64,000 bases of DNA from Oscheius sp. JU75. Its lineage: Eukaryota > Nematoda > Chromadorea > Rhabditida > Rhabditidae. Below the pieces are notes generated by a model. It saw only the letters and a program-made list of their open reading frames with translations, did not search any database and had not been told where the DNA came from. Of this stretch, positions 1 through 11,058 are shown one piece after another (position 1 is the first letter of the stretch; every line of letters begins with the position of its first letter). A program made the translations under genes and the position numbers. The stretch spans positions 10,726,001 through 10,790,000 of the forward strand of contig JASJZC010000007.1 of assembly GCA_037178855.1 (NCBI GenBank), written 5' to 3'.

Positions 1-1
1 C

Positions 2-2704
2 CGCGTACTCACATCTCTTCCCTATTCCTTTTGTCATTCGACAGTCAATCAGCTCCGTCTTGACGTAAAACTTTTGTATTCTAAGTCGGAACATAATTCA
101 GCACAAATCTGACGAATGTGCTCAGGAAAAAACTGGAAACGGACCTTTCTATATGATCTTCTTCGGACTCTTGGTTCTCGGAGTTGGAAGAACTATGCCC
201 TTCTCCTTAGGTCTCCCTCTCATGGACGACAATGTTAAGAAAGAAAATCTACCAGTTTATTTTGGTTTATCTGAGCTGTATTTTCGCATGGTCATGATTT
301 TTCAGCCTTCATGTTTTTTGTCAGAATTCTGGGTCCAGTCATTGGACTGCTAGTTGGTAGCAAGCTGAACACGATATACTACAACTTCAATCGTGAGTTA
401 CATATAGTCTATTCTAAAAAAACACCAGCATAAGATTTGTTCGGCTAAGTAGTCAACGCTCATATATTGTAGCATGTACGTAGTTAAATCCCAGAACAAA
501 ATTTCCGGGCAAATTTGCCCGCTGTTTTTGTGAGCGAAGTACACTTAGCCTTTAATAAGTTCTTAATAATTTGAGGTAGGGGTACTTTTCCGATACTGTT
601 TTCCGTCAACTTGTCTTCTGTCCCCACCGGCATTCTCGTTCTGCCTCTGGCAACCTGTTTTTTGATTATACATCACTTCTCAAGCTATCTTTCCAACTTC
701 TTTTTGTTTTGTTTTCTGCCTCTTTTCCCCTGTCTGTATGGTTCCATGAGGATCTTCTCGAAACATCTGAGCAGAAAAGAAGTTTTGCATACTTTTAGCG
801 CAAACTAACCTTCTAAAATCTATCCAGAGTACGAGGTTATGGCCAGACAAGCACACGATGGCGCTGAATGTTAGGATACCATTTTTTCAGCTCCCCAAGG
901 TCTCACAGTCGTCGACCCAATGTGGATCGGCTGCTGGTGGCTTGGATTTCTCATCTTTGGAATCGTTCTCTTCTTCCCCTCCGTTCTTCTGGCCCTTTTC
1001 CCTTCAAGTGATTTGAAAGACGATGAGGAGGAGGAAGCTATTGCCCTAAACGGCAAGTCTGGAGAACAAGGCGACGCTTTGTTGAAAGTGTGAGTCTTTG
1101 AAATATTCATTTTCTTTCAAGTCTTGAAAAAGTTACGTAGTGTGAATTTCAGAGAAGGACCACCCGCAAAGCCGAAAAAGAGGCTAAATCTGAGAGATAA
1201 ACATGTGAAGAATGATGACCACAAGGATTTCGGGGAGAAGTTGGCTGGTATCCTAAAGCTTTTACTTAATGCATTGAAGCCTCTAGAGTTTGGTGTCATT
1301 GTGAAGACCCTCTTCAAAAACAAAATCTTCGTAGGATGCATGCTTGGCAGAATTGTTGATGTACTGGCTTTCAAAGGGTTGGTTTTAATACTGCTCTATC
1401 GAGAAACGGGTTCAGATTCTTCGTCTTCCTCGGAAAGTATCTCGAATTGGAATTTGGCGTTCCCCAATATAGAATCCAGAAGTATTTGGGTAACATTATG
1501 GTCTTCGATGATTCTTGTATTCGTTTTTCAGCCGGAACCGGTGTTGTCGGCTTTGCCATCGGTGTGATATCTGGCTCGCTGGCCATGAAGAAATTGAAAC
1601 TCCAAGGTCGGAACGCTGCCGCGTGGGTCGCCGCAGCTTCTCTACTCGCAGCTATTACCACCTTCGTCAACGGAAGTGTCGGTTGCAAATCGGTCATAGG
1701 AAACATCGGAGATCAGGTAGAGCTCTTTTTTCGGGGGGAGAGACCACACCAAAAATCTGCCTAATCAAGTCCGGCCCTGTCACCTTGTCCAGCAAAACAA
1801 GTGATGTATGGATATCGGGGCTAATTTGACATGAATCTTTCGAATTGCTCCTTTCAAGATTGAACATCTTGATAGAGCTACATGTTGCAGGCTCGAGCAA
1901 ACAATTTCACCTTCAAGTCGTGCAGACCCGACTGTCTCTGTGAGGACATGCCCCTGTACCCTGTATGCAACTCAAGAGGTGATGTCTTCTACTCTCCCTG
2001 TCACGCCGGTTGTCCACTTTCTGGAGCAAATTTCACGATATACCAAGTCAGAAAAGAACTCAGACTCGAGAGCTAAAAGATTTCAGGACCAGAAAGAGGC
2101 AAAGCAAACAAATCTCGTATTCACAGAGTGTGAATGCGCCGGCACGGAGGATCTCGAAGTCAGCAGATCGTTCTGCAGCGTCGAAAAGTGCGAGTTCCAA
2201 TTCAAGATGTTCTTCGCCGTGCAAGCTATCGGAGCCATGGTTGGTGGATGTGCTGTCGTACCGGGCATGATGATCATTCTGAGAGCTGTGAAACCGGAGC
2301 ACAGAAGTATCTCTCTAGGTTTCAATGGCTTCCTTGTCAGTCTTTTCGGTAAGCGAGTTGTTTAACGACTCAAAACGTAAGTTTAGCAACCCTCCCATCT
2401 CCCATATTCTGGGGCAAAATCTTCGACAGCAGCTGTTTAATGTGGCAGACGATTTGTGGAAAACCTGGAGCTTGTCCAATCTACGATACAGATGACTTAA
2501 GATTCAAGTATGAAGCCACTTTTGTCAAAAAACTAGCATTACCTCAGATTGTTCACGATCTACGGCTCGATGAGAATCTTCTCTCTGCTCTCAGATATCT
2601 GGACATGGGTTTGGGCCAAAGATCTCAAGTTAACCGAGGAGGACGAGGAAGAATTAGCCGTAGAGTCTAGTGAAAAGCGCGAAGGAGCTAAGACAGTGCT
2701 GTGA
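2..2704 (+). CDS. OATP/SLCO organic anion transporter, 3' part
   Basis: Membrane transporter of the organic anion transporting polypeptide family, which moves amphipathic organic anions across the plasma membrane. The gene enters from the left edge. Exons read as <2-64, 102-264, 306-392, 891-1089, 1153-1377, 1416-1489, 1532-1716, 1891-2046, 2087-2348, 2387-2507 and 2548-2704, giving 563 codons plus TGA with all phases agreeing. Recognisable family landmarks are the DDNVKKENLP segment after an early membrane helix, an ILGPVIG helix, a WIGCWWLGF motif, a Kazal-like extracellular loop rich in cysteines (exon 1891-2046, CRPDCLCEDMPLYPVC), and the late loop around CLMWQTICGKPGACPIYD before the last helix. 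The C-terminus is short and acidic (LTEEDEEEL). The 498-nt intron 393-890 could hide an extra exon, although direct joining keeps the frame. Family assignment is secure; the substrate is unknown. Confidence 0.9.
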
Positions 2705-2770
2705 TCTCACAAGAAAGCCATTTATGTCGAAACTCAACACAATTGTTGTTCGTTGTTGAGCTTGTACAAA

Positions 2771-2776
2771 AATAAA
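2771..2776 (+). promoter_or_regulatory. Polyadenylation signal for the OATP gene
   Basis: A canonical AATAAA lies 67 nt downstream of the OATP stop codon, the usual spacing for a short worm 3' UTR. It nearly touches the stop codon of the opposite-strand peptide gene, so the two transcripts probably overlap at their 3' ends. Confidence 0.6.
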
Positions 2777-2783
2777 GAGGAAT

Positions 2784-2997
2784 TTAGCGATTCCAGTCGT
2801 GTCGGCGGAAATGTCTGTTGAAATAGCGGGAGCCATAGGGACTGAATGATGGCGCTTCAGGAGACAGTTCTCTTAAAGACAGTCATTTCGAAATCACAAC
2901 TGTTACAGTACCTGCTATGATCGTCCATCATGGAGAATACACGTTGTCCTTCCACCACCACAGCCAAAATCAGAAGGAGGACCACGAAGGCGCGCAT
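2784..2997 (-). CDS. Small secreted basic peptide, two exons
   Basis: Two exons (2912-2997 and 2784-2841) joined across a 70-nt GT-AG intron give exactly 47 codons plus TAA. Residues 1-18 form a clear signal peptide (MRAFVVLLLILAVVVEGQ). The remaining mature part of about 29 residues is rich in Arg, His, Tyr, Ser and Asp, has no cysteine, and ends SRYFNRHFRRHDWNR. Without the splice, exon 1 runs on for 17 codons to a different stop (ending FKRTVS), so the spliced form is preferred but not proven. The family is not recognised. A secreted peptide with Arg-Arg sites could be a neuropeptide-like or antimicrobial peptide; this is inference only. It converges with the OATP gene. Confidence 0.5.
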
Positions 2998-3709
2998 CTC
3001 AATTGAATGAGAGAATCCAAGACTCCACCCCCCCGTGGATGTTCTCCCCCACTTTCTCCTCCCAGAACGCAGATTTAGGCTGTTGACATGATACATGAAT
3101 AGAGCCCAGTTTGGTACTGCAGCCTAACAATAACTAAAAAATATCAAATTTTACAAATGACGCATGTCGAGCGCTACGAGTGGGGAATACTCTAAGTCAA
3201 TTTTATGCACTTTTGTGCTACTAGGGACAAAGAAGACTTGCAAAGTAGGAAATTTTGAAGTCAATTTAAAAAATGGGCAAGATGAAAAATCGGTATAAAT
3301 GGGGGGGAAATTGCTACAGACGTTCAGTATATAATCATTCAAGAGCTGTGCAGCATCTTCATGACACTTTAGACGTATTTTTCTTCATGTTAGGTTCCTA
3401 TTTGTTTTTAATTGCCGCGCGTCATAAGACATCTGTTGAGATACCGCTTAAGAGTTTGAGATCTCTCCCGAGGTCACATTTTTTGTAAGAGGTCTTCAAA
3501 CGTCTTAGGCCTTAGTACAAAGTTACAGACCTACGAAGTTTTCGGGAAGCAGTTGGAGTATTACTAAGAGGCCCAGCTTTGATCCCCAGGGGCAAAACAA
3601 CGAATAATAGTGAAAAAGTCATATTGGAATGAGAGAAAAACGCTTACTAACGCATGCATCTGATGCAAACATTCAAAACAAATTGTTGTTCTTCGTATCT
3701 TCTTCTAAG
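2998..3709. other. Intergenic stretch, no gene seen
   Basis: About 0.7 kb of AT-rich sequence with short unrelated open frames on both strands and no splice-consistent exon chain. It probably contains the upstream region of the minus-strand peptide gene and the 3' flank of the next minus-strand gene. Confidence 0.4.
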
Positions 3710-4397
3710 TTAAACTTCTTTCCAAAAAAAGGCAGAGTGACGTTGCTGCTCTTGCATGCCGGACAATGTTCTACTATATAAGATATCAATTGCCTCTTTG
3801 TGCTTTGGTAGAATGTCCCGGCCTGATACATGATTTTCCCAAAGCTTCTGCAGCTCGGCTATCATCGTCTTGTCGTTACGATCATATAACATGAGTCTGT
3901 ATCGGGATCCGTAAGATTACAGCTGATGTGAAGAACCTGAAAGAATATGTAGCGTTAGTATAAAACATCTACATGAGAAGGTCTTCATATATGCTTTTTT
4001 AGTGTACCGACTAACGAGATTGTGAAATTGGTTCCTCTCAGAGAGGGTGAGTTTGAGAAGAACCTACAAGAACTTCATTATTAGGCGACGCCCAGCGCTG
4101 TACAATGGATTTGGAAAGAAGTTTAGAGTCGATGTAATTACATATTTAGCCCAATAAATTTGTTTGAAGTTTCTGTTCAATGTCTTTCGATTGATAGCCC
4201 TGCGGGATCCAAGATCGAGCAGCTGAAAGTAAACAAAAGCGGCCGGCTGCCCTCGTTTCAGCACATGGCAACAATCAATTGTATTTCGGGTCGCATCCTC
4301 ACTCCACGATGATGCCCAAGCCAAACAACACAATATGTAGCATGTTATCTGGAGAACAGTCCGTCCTTTCGTTATCGGATGGCAGAAACCCTAGTTC
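3710..4397 (-). CDS. Unknown gene, 5' end not found
   Basis: Three exons on the minus strand (4308-4397, 4068-4222, 3710-3896) can be joined in one frame through GT-AG introns of 85 and 171 nt, for 143 codons plus TAA. The first exon is entered through a tttgcag acceptor, so a further 5' exon is expected, although an internal ATG exists (MLHIVLFGLG). The product has a short hydrophobic stretch, then a basic region (RRAINRKTLNRNFKQIYW) and a charged C-terminal part (KTMIAELQKLWENH). I do not recognise the family. It is divergent from the P450 start and might share its upstream region. The weakest point is the last acceptor, which was chosen because it keeps the frame open. Confidence 0.35.
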
Positions 4398-4686
4398 CTG
4401 CAAAACAAATCGATCTATGCTCAGTAGGCGAGGCAAACAACTGAACCTGCCCCGTCTCTCTCTCTCTCTCACCACCTCTAATTGGGGCTTTTCATGTGCC
4501 CTCTGGCTTATTTTTCATTCTGACATTTTGCTAGCTCGAGAAACACCCTCTAAGTATATTTAGAGCTTTTGCCCTCCTGGTGAATCATTTCACATTCTGA
4601 TCAAAAACCTGCTACAAAACTGGCAGACTGCGAGATAATTTCTTGTGTTTAAAAAAGCATTCTCATCGTTCAGCTTGCAGAACAGC

Positions 4687-6657
4687 ATGCTTGGAATAAT
4701 TCTTCTTCTCATTCTCGGATTCTTTTTCTATCATTGCTACTGGAAGAGAAGAAATCTGCCCCCAGGTATTCTAACATTTTTTTTATTATGAAGCTCTAGG
4801 TCCTATGCCACTTCCGTTCATTGGAAACTTGCACATTATGGCCTTCCATGAGCCTGGGTACTCTGCCTTCGAAATGTGGAGACGAAAATATGGACCAATT
4901 TACACCTATTGGATAGGTGCATTCAATAAAAGGGGAATTGACATCTCGCATTCAGGTCATTACCCATTTGTCGTCTTTTCCGACTACCCGAACATCAAGA
5001 AAACGTTCATTCAGGATGGAGAAGCTTACCAAAACAAGTTCAACTTTGAGGAAATGACGAAAATGTATCGGGGTAAGGATTTGAGCCTTGTAATCTGACC
5101 ATTTGTGACCAAAAACTGGTTTTTTGATGAGGAGAAGCATTTTTTTGGGAAAATGATTCAAAACGATTACTTAAAATGTTATCATGAATCCTTTTAAACT
5201 ATATGCGTTTGAGGTGGAAGCTACGGCGTAGTTGAAACAAATGGCTATCAATGGAAGGAGCATAGACGTTTCATCATTCATCAGCTTCGAGAGTTCGGGC
5301 TAGGAAAAAATGTCATGGAAGAGCGTGTGAGATGATCTTGAAACAGTTAAAAAAACCAATTACTAGGTAATGACCGAAGTTGACCATCTACTCAATTCTC
5401 TCTCGGAACTAGCTGCCACTGGAGAGCAGGTCAAGATTCAGGTAGGATACATAAAGTTTGTAGTCAGAAAATTTACAGGATCTCATTGACGTAGGTGTCG
5501 GAAATGTTATTAACCAGCTTCTCTTCGGGTATCGGTTCGATGAGGTAGATTTCCAGGGAACTTTTTACAAGTTATCTTCAGAAAACATCTGAGGAGTTCT
5601 TCCACCTTAAAGGCCTGATTTCTCGGCAGATGCAGGACTTTTCCTCGCCGATAGCCTTTCTACTGATTGCTTATCCCTGGCTTCGCATGGTCATCCCGTA
5701 CTTCAACCGAATGTACGATCTCATCATCTTTTACAAGACTTCATTTTACGACTTTTTCAAGAAGCAAATCGACGACCATGAGAAACATGTAATAGTTTAC
5801 AAGTGGTGATGCCAAGCAAGAAGCTTTTAGATAGACTATTCTTCTACAACTTCCACGGACTATGTCGACGCCTATTTGAAGGAAAAAAAGCGTCGAGAGG
5901 ATGAAGGAGACACCGAATCATTCAGTTACATACAATTGTCCAATTTGTGTCTAGATCTGTGGATGGCTGGTATGGAAACCACTTCGAATACCCTAGCCTG
6001 GGGTTTTGCCTTCATTCTTCATCATCCGGAAGTTCAGGTAAACTAAATCAACATATAGCCTCCTAGTATTAGGACAAAATCCAATCCGAGCTAGACAAAG
6101 TGATCGGCAGCGGAAGAGATATTACTATGGCAGACAAAACAGACCTGATCTACTGCAACGCTGTTATAAATGTTGGTTTTTCTCAATCATAACATAAACT
6201 AGTGTTTAGGAAGTTCAAAGAATGGCCAATCTTCTTCCGATGAACCTTCTTCACCAAACATCTCGACCAGTTGAAGTGGAAGGCTATCAGGTTGGTGTAA
6301 GCAGAATACCATTGTATCTATGAAATTCAGCTCGAAGCCGGAACAGGTGTACTCGCCCAGATCTCGACAGTCCTCTTCGATAAGGACGTGTTTCCGGAGC
6401 CTGAAAAGTTCAATCCAGACCGCTTTATTGACAAGGATGGCAAGTTAAAGAAGGTGGATGAGCTGGTTCCTTTCTCTATTGGAAAGCGGCAATGCCTTGG
6501 AGAAGGACTCGCCCGAATGGAGCTTTTTCTCTTCACTGCCAATATTTTCAACAGATACCGAGTTTCCGTTTGTGGAGACAAGCCCGATTTGAAGAAGAGA
6601 TACGGAGTCACTGTTCAACCTGCATCGTTCAAGCTTTACGCCAAGGCAAGACACTAA
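4687..6657 (+). CDS. Cytochrome P450, CYP2 clade, CYP33-like
   Basis: Complete microsomal monooxygenase of 495 aa in eleven exons: 4687-4765, 4800-4916, 4956-5072, 5214-5326, 5367-5441, 5479-5544, 5582-5788, 5831-6037, 6073-6171, 6210-6290, 6331-6657. The N-terminus is a signal anchor (LGIILLLILGFFFYHCYW) followed by the proline hinge LPPGPMPLPFIGN. Further landmarks are the C-helix WKEHRRF, the I-helix AGMETTSNT, the K-helix ExxR as EVQR, and the heme loop PFSIGKRQCLGEG with the iron ligand Cys at about residue 442. The combination FGLGKN plus this heme loop is typical of nematode CYP33/CYP34-type enzymes, which oxidise fatty-acid derivatives and xenobiotics at the ER membrane. The ATG follows a gcttgcag acceptor-like motif, as expected for trans-splicing. 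All catalytic residues are present, so the enzyme should be active. Confidence 0.93.
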
Positions 6658-6948
6658 TAGTGTTGATGCACCTTTCATGTTTTTGATATAAACTGTCTGA
6701 GTAAGTACATATATAGTTTAATGACAGAGTTTTCACAATATCGTGTTTTGCCTACAACTCCATTAATGCCTTATGGCCAGAAGGTGTGCAAAAGATGAGA
6801 CATAATTGCCGTTCACCAACGTACGTTCTCTTTATGTATTGCACCTGTTCAAAGCTGATTCAGCGTTTCCTCTACTAAAGTACAGTGTGATCGGTGATAA
6901 TACAATGAAAATTTAATAAGAATACACCTTACAACTTGCCAAAAGAAG

Positions 6949-8795
6949 CTAAGTTCTTCTAGTGAACACTCGTGGACTGTGTCTTTCGAGCGTTACAATG
7001 GAAACCGGATCATTCTGCATTTGTTGCTTTTTCCAAAGCCGTGAGCAGCAATACCAAGTTAGGAGCCCCGCGAACACTGGACGCGTGTTGATCATTAAAA
7101 CGTTCAACTGAAATGAAAATTAAAACTAAATGTACTGAATTATCACTTACATAACTTAAAAACAATGCGATTGTGTCAATCGTGGGACATTCAATGTCCG
7201 AGTCATAACAATCATCTGAGATATAACTGAATATTTTGAAGACAAGCGTTGGCAAGAAGAGGAAGGCCTGGAAAGTGAAAACTACAGCGCGGTTCAAAAA
7301 TATAGGGCCAGTAATTCAGACGTTTTTTAAGATCAAGCGGCCACTTTTGCTAAAAAGAATAGCAGAAGCCTTGATGCAAAATTATAGGGTCACTAGACCA
7401 ACGCCTTTAAAAACCTTTTCATGTCACAACTTGTCAACATAAAATGCATATGGGAGTAAGGCAGCTCGTTCCTGATAGTCGCTGTACCTCTTGGTACCCA
7501 ACTGTCCAGCGAGGAACGTGCTCAAGTCGACGTTCTTCCAGATGTCGGGCTCACGAACAGGAAGATCGCCGAAATGCTGGGTCGAAGCAGGAACGTAATC
7601 AACAGCTTTGAAGCATACCTTCCCGGGGCTTTGAAAGCCGCCGAATCCGCTGGCACTACTATCAAACCCTCAAAACGCCTTCCCAAGCAAGAATGCACAA
7701 AAAACTGGGTGGCCCTTTAATTTTGCACCGCACTGTATTAATACTATGCAGTGCATACCTTAAACACCATCCCTATCGACATCCTTTTGATTCCTGTGAT
7801 AACTACGGTTGTATATTGAGACTTATCAATTTTGAGCAAGGCAGCATAACAGTAAATGTTAAGAAGAATGAGCGCCATGGGCTGCCCAATGCTGAACATT
7901 ATTCCACTCTGAAACGGCTCTTGTACTGCAAAAATAAAAACAATTACCTCGTATGATTTGATGTAAGAGTAGATTACCTTAAAGAGACTTTTCCAAAAGA
8001 ACTGTCTTGCTATGTTCACTATAAACATTAGGAGATAAATGAATATGTTCAGCAGCAGCGGGATTGTTAGAAAAATGTCCAAGATACAATGTTTCACAAA
8101 AATGTTCTTCCAGTAGACAGAAAAGAAGGAACAAATTAGTGTTTCGATCTTGTAGCTGCATTCGGTTAGGACAGATATGCATATGAAGAAGAGATACTTT
8201 GGCGTTGTTGAGATGTCAATGATTGCATCTCTCGTCTGGAAGAAAAGCTATTACAAGCAGATATGCTCCTTAGACCCAGAAAACACTTTTGCAGAACATC
8301 ACAGAACTAAAAAAATGTACTTTGACCCTTATATGGCTGATTTCTATTTACACCCTGAGCGCTGAAAATGGATTTGTCGGTGGGAGCTTTTGGAGTATGT
8401 CTGATTACGAACGGTCTGTTTATAGATAAACAAAAAATATTTGAGGTTATGTGGCTTGCTCCCCAGGGAAAGAGACCTTCTCGTACAGCCTTTATCTCAA
8501 GACTTACAACATCCTGGTAGATTGTTACAGTAGCATTGACTAAAGATATCACACTCTGTGCAACGATCCATCTTTGGAAGCTTTTCAGTTCTGAGTCTTT
8601 GAAGAGCATGCGCTGGATAAGGACAACATGAAGAGGAAGGGCTAGAAAAAGAAGCAGCAGCGGGTATCCGATTCTAGTGGATAGAAAGTCAAACAATAGA
8701 GAGTTGTAATCGTTTTCTGATTGTTCCTTGTTGATATTAATAGCGAGAAAAGATAAAAAGTTCCAATATCCTAACAGCAGAGAACTGTTAGGCAT
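6949..8795 (-). CDS. Serpentine (7TM) chemoreceptor-like protein
   Basis: Minus-strand multi-exon gene with worm serpentine-receptor character. Secure exons by phase are 7978-8235 (86 codons), 7759-7908 (50), 7151-7267 (39) and 6949-7107 (52 plus TAG). Hydrophobic segments are visible in YLFFICISVLTECSYKIE, IPLLLNIFIYLLMFIVNI, PMALILLNIYCYAALL, FLFLPTLVFKIFSYI and LNVLMINTRPVFAGLLTWY, followed by a short basic tail. The first exon begins near 8795 and holds two more helices (YPLLLLFLALPLHVVL and WIVAQSVISLVNATV). Its junction to the exon at 8235 is uncertain and may contain one or two small exons between 8235 and 8510. Worm SR receptors detect environmental chemicals or peptides in sensory neurons; the subfamily is not assigned. 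The 491-nt intron 7268-7758 contains a dead Tc1-like element. Confidence 0.7.
7285..7735 (+). mobile_element. Internally deleted Tc1/mariner-like element
   Basis: A 451-bp copy in the intron of the serpentine receptor gene. The two ends are imperfect terminal inverted repeats beginning CAGCGCGGTTCAAAA on the left and, read from the opposite strand, CAGTGCGGTGCAAAA on the right. Both are immediately flanked by TA (7283-7284 and 7736-7737), the target site duplicated by Tc1/mariner transposases. Only a fragment of the transposase remains, so the copy is non-autonomous. Confidence 0.85.
7502..7693 (+). pseudogene. Tc1-like transposase fragment (N-terminal HTH)
   Basis: An open stretch of 64 codons without a start reads LSSEERAQVDVLPDVG, then LTNRKIAEMLGRSRNVI. 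This is the paired-like helix-turn-helix that binds the inverted repeats in Tc1-family transposases. The DDE catalytic domain is absent because of the internal deletion. Confidence 0.8.
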
Positions 8796-11039
8796 ATCAG
8801 CAAACGTTAGCTATTGAACACTCATTTATCGCAACATCTGCAATCGAATAGTGATACACTGGATTATAGGCCAGGTGAATATTGCATGCACCGGCTGGAC
8901 TTCGTAATTTGATGTTAGGCTAAGTGGAACCGGGAATTGTATTTTTTTGCTCTAGTTTTTTATGCGTGTCCATGCTGTCTCAGTCTTTATATTTCTTTTT
9001 TTGTTGATTACACTGCTTTGTTTGTATTACCCAGACTGTTTAATGATTCAGAACTCAATTTTCTTAAAACTGACATGAGAGAAAGTCATTTTATAACCGG
9101 CAACCATTTCCCCTCACCTAGTGACAAATGTGACTGATCAGAATGATCCATCAGGCGGACGGTGGTCCCATAACTGCGGGTCTAACACTCCCGTACGTAT
9201 GAATTACATCAATTCTGCCCATTTTACAACGACTTTCAACGAGCTGTTGGGAATGTGATCAGCTTGTTACGACATTATCTTTTGCCATTCGGAGAGAGAG
9301 AGAGAGTCATGTTCGCCCCTGATCGGCGGGATCAGGTTCCACTCGCTTTCTGACATCTTGTAGCGTTCTTCTGGTCGAACCGTCACTCTTTCCGTTTTTC
9401 TGCCTCTCGTCCAGTAAACATCGCGTTACATTGTTCCCCGCTTTGCATAAAAAGCTGATTACAATCGGTCACACACAACAAGGTGGCAGATCAAGATCAG
9501 AGGTGTTAGTTCTGTGACTGTAAAAGGACGTGCAGCACTCCCATATTTGTTTCAAAAAAGACGTCGAATGGCGCCAAGTGTGCACTCTCTTGAGGAGCGT
9601 AAATAGCCCCCCTCAAAGGTGTGCTCCTGCACCTGAAGCCCACTTTGAATTATTAGACAGATGTTTTCGTACACGAGGACTCTGACGGATTAGATGACGG
9701 GGAGCCCCTCTCACTTTCCAGTTTTCTGTTTTCGCTCGGCTAACAAAACATGGCGCGGATACGATTTTTCATCTAATTTCACTTAGGAGTCTTGCCAAGG
9801 TTCCCGTCTCTGCGTTGTGGAACTTTTTTTTTAGATTTTTTAAGAGCGACGAAAACTGTATCGATCGTTCTTTTCCTTCTATTTGAATTCAGGCAGGACC
9901 ATGTTAACCTCTATTATTTTGAGATTGCACGACTCTAGAGAAGTTACTTGAAAAAAAAGTATCCGGCGGCATCAGCTGCCGAGAATAGCTGGTTCTAAGA
10001 TGAGAAAAAATCTTTAAATAAGGAGTCAAGGTTGTTGCACATGGTCAATTTTGCCTTATTGTCGGATTGTGAAGTTGTGATGTCATTGTCAAGACATATT
10101 GCCAAGCCATCATCTCCTTTCGACAACATGCTCCGGACCGCTCGCCACGCTATGACCGGCTCATCATATAGCCCCTTCGGGCGCGCATGCCGAGATGGTA
10201 TGGATGCGAGCGCGACGGGCCGAAGGCTAGCTGGTACATACTACTCACTGTTCAACTATTGCCCCAACGCTTTTTTTCGGAGCTTTAAAATCCCAAGTTA
10301 CATGGTAAAATCTGTAGAAACTATTTTCTTGTAACAGATTAGGTTCCGCATCAATTGCAGCTCCACATTGGATTTAAAAAAGAGTTCTTTTCCCGACTGA
10401 GAGCTTCTATGATTGTGCTGTTTTTGTATGTTTAGCCCTCGAGCGCCCTCTGCATTGGCCACTTTGAAGTGTTGTCCACCCCCGGTCGGAGTACGGCTCT
10501 TCCTGAACCCTTGTTCAATTTCTATGAACCACCACCCTGCCATTCAAACCCTCCACAAGGACACGCCCCTCTGTTCTGTCCAACACACCTAGGCTACTAT
10601 TTCGTCAAGTGTCAACATTTCTCAATACTCAATTGTTTCTTTTGTCACATCCGCCTACGAAATCCCCCCGAATGCGTCACTCTTGGCACGGTTTTTGGTA
10701 CTCTAGACAGTAGAATCGGAATTTTCCTGCTCAGGAGTCTTTCCAAATAAACTTGTTCCCTAGGTCACAACAAAACCAAGGTCACGAGTTGTTGTGGGCT
10801 TACAGGCTCTCAAGTTATTTCTCCTTCGACCGGTAAGATGATCAAAAAGCGGGGAAGCTGGCGCGACTCCAGATAACCTTCTCTCGGTGACAAATTAAGA
10901 ACGACATAGGGGGTTTTGCGTCCTGTCTCTGCGTGTTAACATTATTGTACGGGATTACCTGGAGCACATGCTTGTCTAACTACGTAGGTCATGGTTTACC
11001 GAGTATTACTTGTTTGCTCACGCTTGCGTCTCAGCTGTT

Positions 11040-11058
11040 ACTCTCTCTCTCTCTCTCT
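11040..11058. repeat. (CT)n microsatellite
   Basis: A run of nine CT dinucleotides in the gene-poor block. Similar GA/CT runs occur near 4454, 9292 and 20973. Confidence 0.9.
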
